Position numbers and translations under genes: made by a program
Shown: positions 15,684 to 24,800 of the stretch, in pieces
Layout: the number at the start of each line of letters is the position of its first letter
How positions within the stretch are numbered: position 1 is the first letter of the stretch
Assembly (NCBI RefSeq): GCF_963665245.1
Contig: NZ_OY762267.1
Span: 3,444,001-3,508,000 of the forward strand
Origin: an uncultured Paludibaculum sp.
GTDB taxonomy: Bacteria > Acidobacteriota > Terriglobia > Bryobacterales > Bryobacteraceae
Reading direction: 5' to 3'
Length of the DNA: 64,000 nt
The notes under the pieces: model-generated
The model's input: the letters and a program-made list of their open reading frames with translations, nothing else
What the model was told of the DNA's origin: nothing
Databases searched by the model: none

Positions 15684-16928
15684 TCAAGCGGCGCGTGAGC
15701 GGGATTCCCAGTAGTCCTCGAAGCGGCTACTGAGTCGGCAACAGCGTAAGGCGAGTATGGCGTTGGCGCCACGGACGGTCCAGAACATGCCGGAGCATTT
15801 GAGGCGCTTGCCGACCACCGTTCGACAGCCGGCCTCGACAACACCAGAGCCGACAAACAGACCTTGCGCCCGGAACTTCGGGTAACGCATGCGTTCGGCG
15901 TTGCGTTCAAAATAGTCGGCGTCGTTGTCGACATCCTGGGCGAGTTTGTCACTGTCCGGGCGCAGCTGTCGCAGGATCTTCACCAACGCTTCGATCTTGC
16001 CTGCATCGAGTCGGTCCACACAGAGGGCCGCCCATCGTTTGCGCGTTCGCTCGTCGTTGGGGAAGAGTCTGGCGGCCAGTTCCCAGATGTGCTGCCGAGC
16101 GTGATAGAGGTCCACAATCTGGATTGCGTCAGGAAAGTGCTGTTCAGCGAGATTCCAGATCCAGGCTGCGCCATCGCCGAGCACGACTCTTTGCCGCGCC
16201 CTGCTCCAGCCGCGCCGCCAGGCTTCGGTGTACAGGCGCAGGCCGAATTCCTCGGCTGTCTCGATGGCGGCGACATAGGAAGTCGAGTCCGGATCGCGAA
16301 TGGGCCGTCCGTCCTCGTCCGTGGTGGTCTGGGTGAACACACAGCCGAGTTTGACCTCGCGCGTGCGAGCCGGTTGACCCTCGGTCTTGCCGGCGCGGCC
16401 CGCTCTCTCCTTGACCGTCACCGGTATCCCGGTGCCGTCCATTTCGATGTAGAAGACCGGCACGGCCGGGGCACAGACCTCAGGCAGATCCAGTTGTTTG
16501 GCCTGGCGGATCTCTTTCTGCTCGCCGGCTTCGATGGCTGCGCCAATGGCCTCGGCCTGACGCTCGACGGCCTTGGCGGTGACCTCCAATCCGGCCAGTA
16601 ACTCCAACTGCTCGCGGCCCTGCTCGAAGCTGGTCTCCGAGCCCACGGCGGCCATCATGCGCCGCACACCGGGCGAGAACTCCGTGCCTTCCACGTCCAG
16701 TTCCCGGTCGCGCGGGCTCTGGCCCTGATGGCAATGCGGACAGACATAGTAGGCCCGCGAGAACTCCATCGGACCCAAGACCGACAGCAGGCCCCGGCGG
16801 CGTAGCGAATGAAATCGGGCTTGACCGCCGCAACCGCAGATGGCGCGTGGGGCGGGTGCGGAGTCCATCGACAACAATTGGCCCAGTGCGGCAGCGCCGG
16901 CACGATGCATCGCGCCGCGCACCGCCAT
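15684..16928 (-). CDS. ISKra4-family transposase (orfB)
   Basis: At least 414 aa. The N-terminal part has a zinc-binding pattern (CGCGGQ..CPHCHQGQ). The core has QLDLPE, YIEMDGTGIP (a catalytic Asp candidate) and VLGDGAAWIWNLAEQHF, then IVDLYHARQHIW (second Asp) and a late GSGVVEAGCR carrying a Glu, fitting the DDE layout of the family. The ATG at 16928 is the first start in frame, but conserved residues continue upstream to the A8 tract at 17036-17043, so the real product is probably an orfA-orfB fusion. It is intact and may be active; the near-identical copy at the left edge suggests recent movement. Confidence 0.88.
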   Translation of the reverse strand: MAVRGAMHRAGAAALGQLLSMDSAPAPRAICGCGGQARFHSLRRRGLLSVLGPMEFSRAYYVCPHCHQGQSPRDRELDVEGTEFSPGVRRMMAAVGSETSFEQGREQLELLAGLEVTAKAVERQAEAIGAAIEAGEQKEIRQAKQLDLPEVCAPAVPVFYIEMDGTGIPVTVKERAGRAGKTEGQPARTREVKLGCVFTQTTTDEDGRPIRDPDSTSYVAAIETAEEFGLRLYTEAWRRGWSRARQRVVLGDGAAWIWNLAEQHFPDAIQIVDLYHARQHIWELAARLFPNDERTRKRWAALCVDRLDAGKIEALVKILRQLRPDSDKLAQDVDNDADYFERNAERMRYPKFRAQGLFVGSGVVEAGCRTVVGKRLKCSGMFWTVRGANAILALRCCRLSSRFEDYWESRSRAA

Positions 16929-16996
16929 CTCAATGGCTTCCAGATCGGTCAGGCCGGTCTTGTGGACTCCGGCAAAGATGACCTGCAGCAGTCGGC

Positions 16997-17395
16997 TTAC
17001 TTCTTGGGCGACTTCCTGCTGGACGGCTTCCGCCGTTTTTTTTCCTGTGGCGTCAGAGTCTGCTCCACCGGACGTAGCCGGCAGATGCGTTCATTGACTG
17101 CGACGAAGGAGCGGCTTAACTGCTGCCATAGACGGAAGGCCTCGATCTCTCGCTCCGCTTTCCGCTGGGCCGCGGGACTGGCGAAGCTCTCGGTCACCGT
17201 CTTGCCACGGACCTTGTATGTCAACCGCAAGTGGGGCTGGTGGCCGGGGTCCCCGGGACGCTGGCAGTGGCAACCCTTGTTGCCGCAACGACCGGCGGTC
17301 GGGCTGATGGAACCAGGGCGCAGATCTCCCAGGATGGAGATCTGCTGGAGCAGCGCGGCTCGCTCCTGCTCCAACAGAGGCAAGGAATCAGGCAT
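16997..17395 (-). CDS. DUF6788-family protein, orfA of ISKra4 copy C
   Basis: Identical in the sequence I compared to the 132-aa orfA at 937-1335: Cys motif GRCGNKGCHC, helical middle and basic tail. The ATG at 17395 has AGGAGA 8 nt upstream. Its 3' part overlaps the conserved -1 frame of the transposase through the A8 tract. Confidence 0.8.
   Translation of the reverse strand: MPDSLPLLEQERAALLQQISILGDLRPGSISPTAGRCGNKGCHCQRPGDPGHQPHLRLTYKVRGKTVTESFASPAAQRKAEREIEAFRLWQQLSRSFVAVNERICRLRPVEQTLTPQEKKRRKPSSRKSPKK
17036..17043 (-). promoter_or_regulatory. A8 slippery tract in ISKra4 copy C
   Basis: The third instance of the A8 tract at the orfA/orfB overlap, in the only complete copy. Slipping one base back joins orfA codons up to about residue 119 to the transposase frame. 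Confidence 0.6.
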
Positions 17396-17488
17396 GAATG
17401 GTCTCCTGGAACTGAGCGTAATACATACGCTCGGCAAACTGCCACAAGAAAGAAACCAGCAACAATGCCACATTCATGTCGCGCACCC

Positions 17489-17533
17489 AACTTCACCGGC
17501 TCCACGGTCCAGTGGATCCGAGATACGATATAG
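17489..17533 (+). pseudogene. Serine recombinase relic, right part
   Basis: After ISKra4 copy C the frame reads NFTGSTVQWIRDTI and stops at TAG 17533, the usual end of this recombinase type. It repeats the FTG that precedes the insertion. It ends only 7 nt before the next gene. Confidence 0.65.
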
Positions 17534-17540
17534 CCGGAGG

Positions 17541-19433
17541 ATGATCCGACTGGTGGGAGTAAACCCAGTTGAAAGCAACCTGCTGGAACGAGTCTCGAGT
17601 CGTGGGACGCTGCTCTCGGGCCTCCCGGACGGCCGCCTCCTTGCCACTTCTTCGTTCACCGGTGCCAGCAAAGAAGTAAACCAAACTGAGGCAGTCATAC
17701 TGCGGCGTCTGGAACGCTTCCGGAGCTTGACGGATCACTCTGCGGAGTCGCTCGGCGGTGTTTGCACCGATCGCCAGGCAGCGCTCGACAAGCTGGTCCA
17801 GCTTCGCCGGGCGTCGTTGTTGATCTCCGAATCCGAGTTGATCGCCCATTGCAGGCTACGCGACTCCGTCTCTCAGCCGCAGAATGAGATCGAGATCCTC
17901 TGTGTGCCAACGCGCAATCGTCCCGATTGCCTGCGGCGGTCCCTAATGACCTACGGCGAAAACGCTCGCGAGCACGGTCGGGCGATCCGCTTTCTTGTCG
18001 GCGACGACTCCGATGACGGAGAAATGGCCGCACGCACGGAACGCTCGTTGTCCGACGTGGCCGCTGCTTGCGGCCAGCGGGCCCACTATATCGGTTCGCG
18101 GCATCGAGCGAATCTGGTTGGAAATCTTGCTTTGCAGGCAGAAGTCGCGCCAGACATCGTCACCTTCGCCCTGCAACGCGGCGCCCGCTTCAGAGTGGCC
18201 CCGGGAGTGAACCGCAACGCCCTGCTTCTGGTCTGCTCAGGCGCCATGGCGCTGATGGTCGACGATGACGTGTTCTGTCGCACCGCCGAGCCGCCCCATG
18301 TCGATTCCGGCGCTGTCCTGACGTCCCGTTTTGATCCGACCGAGACTTGGTTCCACGCCGATCACGCCTCCGCGATCGCGTCCGTCAGGCCGAGCGCACG
18401 GGACATTCTCGCCATCCATGAGGAACTGTTGGGCCGTTCTCCCGCCGAGTGTTTCGTCGAGTGGTCGCGGGACGCCGGAGTCGATCTGGACGATCTGACT
18501 ACGGCAACCGCGCAGTCGCTTGCCGCAAACCCGGGACGCGTGAGGCTGACGCACGTGGGTATCGCGGGCGACTGCGCGATGGGATCTACGCGCCATTACC
18601 TGTTATGGAGTGGCGCTTCCCGGAAGCGCCTTCTCGCCAGCCGCGAGCGGTACGTTGCAGCAATGGCCAGCCGTCAGGTGGTGCGTTCAGTTACCCGCAA
18701 GACCATCACGTCCGGGGCGTTCTGCCCAGGTTGGCAGATCGGCCTCGATGCGCGGGAGGTGCTTCCCCCGTTCTGCCCGGTCCAGCGCAACCAGGATGGC
18801 CTGTTCGTTTCCGCGCTCCGGCGCGTGTGTCCATGCACATACTCTGGTTTTCTGCCCTGGGTGGTTACGCACGCTCCGGAGCCACCCCGCACGTCAACCT
18901 GGGACCACATGTGGCAATCGGTCCCTGGGCTTCGGACGTACGACATCGTGAACAGCGTGCTGGCGATGACTCCGTCGCCCGTGCCGCATGCGTCCGTCCG
19001 CGACGGGTACGAGAAGGCGGGGAAACAACTACGCGCCATCGGAAGCCTGCCGTTGCGTGAGTTCCGGCGGTTGGCGGCCGGCATCTATCGTCGTGATTCC
19101 GAGGCGCGGATCGCGTCTGCCGAGTTCCTGCTGGCCGACCGCCAGGCCACACCTGAGTGGGCCATACAGGATCTGCGGACCTACGCGCGAATCCTTCGGG
19201 AGTCGTTGTCGGACGGGGAAGGCACGATTGCGTGCGACCTTCTGGCCGAGCATTCACCGGAATTGGCCATCGCGCTCTCGCAGACCTTGCTGGTCGAGTT
19301 CGGACGGCTGTTCCAGGCGTGGCCCGCGTTGTTCGAGGCCGCAGCAGAATTGCGCCGGAAGTACGGGCCGGATGTTGCTGCCGTCCTGCTCAGCCCGCGC
19401 ATCGGCGGCGTGGCTCAGCGTGAGTTCGCCTGA
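17541..19433 (+). CDS. Putative GT-A-type glycosyltransferase with N-terminal winged-helix-like region
   Basis: A 630-aa protein I cannot assign to a named family. Residues ~45-105 (TEAVILRRLERF... ALDKLVQLRRASLLISESEL) look like a winged-helix or PqqD-like module. From ~119 the pattern IEILCVPTRNRPDCLRRSL and FLVGDDSDD, followed by GVNRNALLLVCSGAMALMVDDDV, resembles a GT-A nucleotide-sugar fold with its metal-binding DDD. The C-terminal 200 residues are mostly helical. The ATG at 17541 is directly preceded by GGAGG, closer than usual, and the frame is open upstream through the insertion sequence, so an original 5' end could have been lost. It lies next to the thioesterase in the NRPS locus, suggesting product tailoring. 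Confidence 0.65.
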   Translation: MIRLVGVNPVESNLLERVSSRGTLLSGLPDGRLLATSSFTGASKEVNQTEAVILRRLERFRSLTDHSAESLGGVCTDRQAALDKLVQLRRASLLISESELIAHCRLRDSVSQPQNEIEILCVPTRNRPDCLRRSLMTYGENAREHGRAIRFLVGDDSDDGEMAARTERSLSDVAAACGQRAHYIGSRHRANLVGNLALQAEVAPDIVTFALQRGARFRVAPGVNRNALLLVCSGAMALMVDDDVFCRTAEPPHVDSGAVLTSRFDPTETWFHADHASAIASVRPSARDILAIHEELLGRSPAECFVEWSRDAGVDLDDLTTATAQSLAANPGRVRLTHVGIAGDCAMGSTRHYLLWSGASRKRLLASRERYVAAMASRQVVRSVTRKTITSGAFCPGWQIGLDAREVLPPFCPVQRNQDGLFVSALRRVCPCTYSGFLPWVVTHAPEPPRTSTWDHMWQSVPGLRTYDIVNSVLAMTPSPVPHASVRDGYEKAGKQLRAIGSLPLREFRRLAAGIYRRDSEARIASAEFLLADRQATPEWAIQDLRTYARILRESLSDGEGTIACDLLAEHSPELAIALSQTLLVEFGRLFQAWPALFEAAAELRRKYGPDVAAVLLSPRIGGVAQREFA

Positions 19434-20179
19434 AGTATCCGGTTGAGATCGTTCGACAAGACGGACAGAACTTCGGCGCGGCTGCTCTCGATGAAGAAGT
19501 GGTCGCCAGGGAAGACATGGGTTTGAAAGTCCCTGCTAGTGTGTTGCCGCCACGCTTCCATGTCTGCTCGTCCCACGACGGGATCTTCGGCGCCGATGTA
19601 CGCGGTGATTGGGCAATTCAGCGGCGGGGCCGGCGCATAGACGTAGGTCTCAGTGACCGCCGCGTCCGCTCGAAGGATGGGCAGAAACAAATCCAGTAAT
19701 TCGCGGTCTCCCGACATCTCTTCCGGGACGGTCCGGAACCGGTTCAGTTCACGGATGAAGTCGTCATCCGGCAGCATGTGGATGGGCGCCGAGTCGGGAA
19801 TGTGTGGCGCGTAGCAACCGGAGACGAAGAGCCGTCGAGGCATGCTGGCGCCCTTTGCCGACAATTGGCGAATCAATTCGAAGCAGACCAGCCCGCCCAT
19901 GCTGTGGCCGTAGAGAGCGTACGGCTTGTGGAGTTCGTCCTGAAGCGCTTCGCTCAGCCCTTCTACCAATTGGGACAGACTCGTGACCAGCGGTTCCGAC
20001 ATTCGGACGGAACGTCCCGGCAGGCATAGGCCACAGACTTCCACGGCGGCGGGCAGCCTCTGCGGCCACGACGAAAACATCTCAGGAGATCCTCCCGCGT
20101 GCGGAACACAGAACAGACGCAACGCGGCGCGCGGGTTGGGTCTGGATGTTCTGATCCAGAAGCTAGGAGGTATGTTCAT
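19415..20179 (-). CDS. Type II thioesterase (editing)
   Basis: A 254-aa alpha/beta-hydrolase of the stand-alone thioesterase family that accompanies NRPS and PKS systems and removes wrong or stalled acyl groups from carrier domains. Visible are LFCVPHAGGS (22-31), LPGR (53-56), the nucleophile elbow GHSMGG (Ser93), a GAEDPVV acid segment and GDHFF with the catalytic His227. The ATG at 20179 is chosen because family proteins begin shortly before the PHAGGS block; an upstream ATG would add 54 unlikely residues. It converges with the preceding gene and their 3' ends overlap by 19 nt. It is intact. Confidence 0.9.
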   Translation of the reverse strand: MNIPPSFWIRTSRPNPRAALRLFCVPHAGGSPEMFSSWPQRLPAAVEVCGLCLPGRSVRMSEPLVTSLSQLVEGLSEALQDELHKPYALYGHSMGGLVCFELIRQLSAKGASMPRRLFVSGCYAPHIPDSAPIHMLPDDDFIRELNRFRTVPEEMSGDRELLDLFLPILRADAAVTETYVYAPAPPLNCPITAYIGAEDPVVGRADMEAWRQHTSRDFQTHVFPGDHFFIESSRAEVLSVLSNDLNRILQANSR

Positions 20180-20200
20180 CGAATTCGTCGGCCCGATCAC

Positions 20201-20206
20201 ATTATA
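20201..20206 (-). promoter_or_regulatory. Candidate -10 box of the thioesterase gene
   Basis: TATAAT on the minus strand, 22 nt before the ATG at 20179, an exact sigma70 -10 hexamer. I see no good -35 hexamer at the right distance, so this rests on one box. Confidence 0.35.
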
Positions 20207-20254
20207 CGTCCGCGTCCTCCCGCTTCGATTGCAGGATCCTGCGGTATCCTCCTC

Positions 20255-20590
20255 ATGGAGCTGCGGAACGAACTGCGCTGCCAGTTCATCCCTGCGCAGG
20301 ATCTGTTCGATGAAATGTACGCTTCGCCGATCACTCCACATGGAAGCTGATCAACCATCCGGCGCAGCTCTATATCCTACTCATCAATGATTCCTCCTGC
20401 CTCATCCTGAAGCCCGAACAGTCCAGCGCCTTCTTCAAGCTGATGGAGGAGCGATAACACCGGCATTCCACCATCGTCACCACCGACTTGGTCTACGACG
20501 AAAGGCACAACTTCCCTGGCAACAAATCGGTGGTCCAGGTGCCGCTCAGACGCCTGCGACACTACTGCCACCCAGTGCGCATCGATAGCC
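20255..20590 (+). pseudogene. IstB-like helper ATPase relic
   Basis: Reading across one frameshift (near 20345) and one stop (near 20455) gives AQDLFDEMYASP, KLINHPAQLYILLINDSS, LKPEQSSAFFKLMEER and STIVTTDLVYDE, then HYCHPVRIDSPSLPDPQ. This is the second half of an IstB-type ATPase of another IS21-like element. The Walker B acidic pair has been lost (NDSS). Walker A and the partner transposase are absent. Confidence 0.7.
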
Positions 20591-20919
20591 CGTCGCTGCC
20601 TGATCCGCAGGGCCGAGGCGCTTCATAGATTCGCGGCACACGTCCAGCGCGTGCTCGACGCCTATCGGGCCACGTCGGAGCCTGCGTCGTCGTGCGCAAG
20701 CCGGTCGACTCTTCGCTTTGCAGTAGCATACCCGCGGCGTGCCACTTGCCGCCCGCGAAAACGCCTTCCTGCTTGCTGCCTCGCGGCGGTTCGCCTGTCC
20801 CGCCGATGCCGCGCCGCTGGGCGTGATCCGCTCGCTGGCCTCCCTCTCGCCGGCGCTCGAGGAGGTCCCGAACTCACCCGCTAGACAAGACCGTTACCGA
20901 TAGTTCCTCTCTCGCCTCA
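20591..20919 (+). other. Stretch without recognisable gene
   Basis: Frames of 70-77 codons cross this part on both strands, but I recognise no protein and see no start signals. It lies between two transposon relics and is probably eroded mobile DNA. Confidence 0.5.
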
Positions 20920-21470
20920 CTTGCTGGCGTCGGCCCCGGTAACCAACACCTGCACTCCTGCGGCGTGGACGACGTTTATGCCCGCCCATCCACCGCACGT
21001 CTCAGGCGTGGATGGTGACCACAGCCTTACTCCGCATTCACGATCCCGCACACCTCGTGGAGCCATGGCTTGTAGGCCGAGCAAGGCTCCATCGCCTACA
21101 GAATGTCACCCCAGCCTCGGATGTTCGCCCCGCCGGGAAAGAACCTCCTTTGCCGATCTTCCTTCCGGACATTCAGCTGGTGCGATAACCTGATCTCGAT
21201 CCCGTGTGCCGCTGATAAGCCGCCGGGAGTTTTGGCGCAGTTCCCTCCTAAACGCTTCGGAACAATTCGCTTAGTCGAGTATCCGGATCCTCCGCTGGTA
21301 GAGGCACGACGTCATCCACTCGGTATGGCGGATCTTCGGGAAAGTGCCGAACACGATTATCTGATCCCAGCAGCCCAGCACTCCAGCGATCTGATCCCTG
21401 TGCCGCTCCGTCAGCAGTTCGAGGCCCTCCGAGGCATCGTACTCGCACCAGTCCGGTTCCGGCTACGCCG
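20920..21470 (-). pseudogene. Relic of an uncharacterised mobile-element-associated gene
   Basis: On the minus strand, broken by stops and frameshifts, the order EGLELLTERHRDQIAGVLG, then WDQIIVFGTF, YQRRIRILD, RRGEHPRLG and MEPCSAYKPWLHE resembles a widespread protein of unknown function often found beside insertion sequences (pattern RYxxxIAGVLSxxDRVxxxGTL, MEPC.A). The C-terminal part is missing. The family memory is mine and not verified, so the identification is moderate. The stretch 21471-21696 holds nothing else I recognise. Confidence 0.5.
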
Positions 21471-21696
21471 GGTTAGGTAATCCGACAAACGCTCCCGAGG
21501 TTCGCCGCAGATCCGGCGGTTACATCTTGCGTCGGCGGAAACAGTTCGATAAAAAAGACGCAATCTCTGACGGAGGTCAGCCCTAAGTCTGGCTGAAGAT
21601 TTGCCTCAGGCCTTCCGCTTCTGGCAGGCACACGCAGCCCGATATCTCCCACCATTCATCACTGTTCAGTCTGTTATCTGGCGGCAATATCGCGGC

Positions 21697-21725
21697 TTGA
21701 CAGCAATAATTCACGTGCGTAACAT
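21697..21725 (+). promoter_or_regulatory. Sigma70-like promoter of the NRPS operon
   Basis: TTGACA at 21697-21702, a 17-nt spacer and TAACAT at 21720-21725. The -35 is a perfect match, the spacing is optimal and the -10 matches four of six. It lies 136 nt before the NRPS start, leaving a leader of about 130 nt that contains an 18-codon frame. Confidence 0.55.
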
Positions 21726-21747
21726 TGGAGGCGGTCATATCCCGGCA

Positions 21748-21804
21748 ATGGCTGACTTATTCGTTTTCGCCGTTCTGATGAAACGCCTTAATTGCTTTAA
21801 GTGA
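21748..21804 (+). CDS. Possible 18-aa leader peptide upstream of the NRPS gene
   Basis: ATG at 21748 opens MADLFVFAVLMKRLNCFK followed by TGA. It lies in the predicted 5' leader, 23 nt after the -10 box, so its distance to GGAGG (21726-21731) is too long for a standard ribosome-binding site. It may be fortuitous. Confidence 0.25.
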   Translation: MADLFVFAVLMKRLNCFK

Positions 21805-21861
21805 GGTGGATGATCGTATGCGGCCGGAGCTTGGCCTTGTTGCTGCGCGAAGGGGGGAGCA

Positions 21862-24800
21862 TTGTCTGCACACCCAGCGAATCTCATGCCCGCGTTGAAT
21901 GGCGGCACACACCCAGACGCCCCCGCCTCATTCGGCCAGGAGCGTCTCTGGTTTCTCCAGAGGTTCCTTCCTGACAGCGCAGCATACAACGTCCCATTGG
22001 CTCTACGTCTGAGCGGCCCGTTGGATGAAGCCGCGCTCGAAAGCAGCCTCCGCACTCTGTTCCGCCGGCACGAATCGCTGCGGACATCGTTCCACGCCAC
22101 AGAGGGCGCTCTGCTTCAGGCGATCTCTCCCAGCCCGGAGATGGAGCTTTGTCGGCGGGACCTGTCCGATGCCGCGGATCCGCTCCGGGAAGCCCGGCGG
22201 CTCGCAGGGATCGAACTCCGTCGTCCGTTCGACCTGAGCCTGGCGCCGTTGGTTCGCGCAACCCTCATGCGCCTCGGCGAGCGGGACTTCGTGCTTCTGC
22301 TCGTCCTGCATCACGCCATCACCGACGCGTGGTCGAACCAGATCCTGCTGCAGGAACTGGTGGAATGCTACGGGGCGTCATTGTCCCACTCGGTTCCGAC
22401 ATTGCCCGAGTTACCGATGCGCTATGCCGACTTCTCGGAATGGCAGCGGGCAAGGATCGAGACCGAATCTGTGCAGCGGCAGCTCAGCTACTGGAGGGAG
22501 CGCTTTGCCGGCGACATCCCCTCGCTCCAATTGCCGTCCGACCGCCCGTACTCGCCGACGCAATCCTCCTCCGGCGCCCGCGTCGAGATCGCGCTCGACG
22601 GGACGCTGGCCGACGGCCTCAGGGCGCTGAGCCAGCAGCATCGCGCCACGTTGTTCATGACACTGCTCGCCGGATTTCAGGCGCTGCTGCATCGTTACTC
22701 CGGACAGGAGGACATTGTTGTAGGCTGCCCGATCGCAGGCCGCACACGCGCTGAGGTGCAGCACCTGGTCGGCTTCTTTGTCAACACGCTGCCGATCCGG
22801 GTGAATCTTGCCAGCGATCCGTCTTTTGTCGAGTTACTCGCGAGGGTGCGCCAAGCCACGCTGGATGCCTACTCGAACCAGGACGTTCCGTTCGAGAAGA
22901 TTGTCGAAGTTGCGCGTCCCGATCGCGCGGGAGATCGCACACCGCTGTCCCCGGTGCTGTTTCAGTTGCGCAACGTGCCGCGGCACGAAGTATGCCTGCC
23001 TGGATTGACCGCGGAGCCGTTCGAATTCGAACGAGGCATCGCGCGGTTCGACTTGCTGGTGCAGGTGACCGAGAGCGCGAATGCGCTAATCTGTGTCGCT
23101 GAATATAGCTCGGACATCTTCGATGAAGCGACCGTACGTCGTCTGCTGGCGCATTATGGGAACCTGCTCAGGGGTGCCGTCGCCTGCCCGGAGCGTCGGA
23201 TTGCGGAACTGCCGCTGCTCGAAGATGACGAGCGCGAGCAGTTGATCGCCCTCGGCCACGGCGCGGAGAGACACTTCGACCGGCGCACGCTTGCCCGTCT
23301 GTTCGAGGAGCAGGCACATGTCACCCAAGCTGAACCCGCAGTACACTTTCAGGATTCGTGTCTCGCTTACGGAGAACTGAACGAGCAGTCGAACCGGTTG
23401 GCGCATCTTCTTGCGTGCATGGGGATCGGGCCGGAAGATGTCGTCGGCATCGCGCTGCCGCGCTCGCTGGAGATGATGGTGGGGCTCATCGGCATCGTGA
23501 AAACCGGCGCGGCCTACCTGCCTCTCGATGTCGATTACCCGGTGGACCGGCTGACGCTAATGATCGAAGATGCGCGGCCCGTGACGATCGTCACAACCTC
23601 GCAGATTTCCGAGCGGCTGCCGCAGACCGTCCCGCACTTGGCTCTGGACAGCGAAGTCGTGGCATCGGAGTTGGCCCGTCAACCCTCGACGAATCTGGCC
23701 GACGAGGAACTCGCCAGGCCCGCCCATCCAGCCCATCCCGCTTACGTGATTTACACTTCGGGCTCCACCGGCAGGCCCAAGGGCGTCGCTATGTCCGCTG
23801 CGGCGCTCGTCAACCTGCTTGACTGGCATGAGGAAACGTTGCCGCGAACCGCCGGAGCGCGCGTCGCGCAATTTACCGCGCTGAGCTTCGACGTGTCGGC
23901 GCAGGAGATGTTCAGCGCTCTGCTGACGGGCGCAACGCTGGTGATCCCAACCAACGAAGTCCGCTCAGATCCGCGTCAGTTTGCGGACTGGCTCCGCGAC
24001 CACGGCGTCAACGAGTTGTTCGCGCCGACGCTCGTCATTCAGGGTCTGTGCGAGGCCGCGCTGGAGGCGGATCGACCGTTACCGGCGTTGCGAAGAATCG
24101 TGCAGGCGGGCGAGGCGCTGCATGTCACGGAACCGCTGACTCGCTTTATCGAGCGCCATCCCGAATGTAGACTGCACAATCACTACGGGCCCACGGAGAC
24201 GCACGTGGCGACCGCCGTGGAGCTACCGGCGGGGCCTGATCAGCCTCCGGCAGCGCCACCGCTGGGTCGGCCCATCGCGAACACGCGACTGTACGTGCTC
24301 GACCGCAACCTGCAGCTTGCCCCCATGGGCGTCACGGGCGAATTGTACATCGCGGGAAGCTGCCTTGCGCGCGGGTACTTCCAACGCCCGGGCCTTACGG
24401 CGGAGCGGTTCGTTGCCGATCGGTTTGGGCCTCCGGGCGAAAGGATGTATCGCACCGGCGATCTGGTGGTTTGGCGTCGTGGCGGCCTGCTCGAATTCCG
24501 CGGCCGAAGCGACCATCAGGTGAAGATTCGCGGTTTCCGCGTTGAGCTGGACGAAGTAGAAAAGACGCTGTTGAGAGTGGAAGGCGTGGCGCAGGCCGCC
24601 GTGGTGGCGCATCCAGACCAGGGCGGTTCGTCGCACCTGTGGGCCTACGTGGTCCCCGGCCCCGGACAGGCAGCGACCGCGATTTCCATCCGGAGCCAAA
24701 TGGCCGCGTTACTTCCCGGCTACATGGTGCCGGCCATCATGCTGGTGGACTCGTTACCACGAACGCCCAACGGGAAACTGGACCGAAGGGCCTTGCCGGC

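Larger units (their letters stand above)
15659..17488 (-). mobile_element. ISKra4-family insertion sequence, copy C (complete)
   Basis: A complete 1830-bp element on the minus strand. The ends are inverted repeats starting GGGTGCGCGACAT (15659 onward, and inward from 17488). It contains orfA (DUF6788) and the full transposase orfB. It lies inside a serine recombinase relic: KPFTG precedes it and FTGSTVQWIRDT follows it. The 9-mer CTTCACCGG flanks both sides (15650-15658 and 17491-17499), though 2 nt separate it from the right end, so the target duplication is imperfect or the end is 2 nt longer than I place it. Confidence 0.88.

Noticed and set aside
16809..19433. An 874-codon open frame on the plus strand joining the back of ISKra4 copy C to the glycosyltransferase gene
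   Set aside because: The first 240 codons are antisense to the transposase and orfA and carry no protein features; the real gene begins after the element at 17541.
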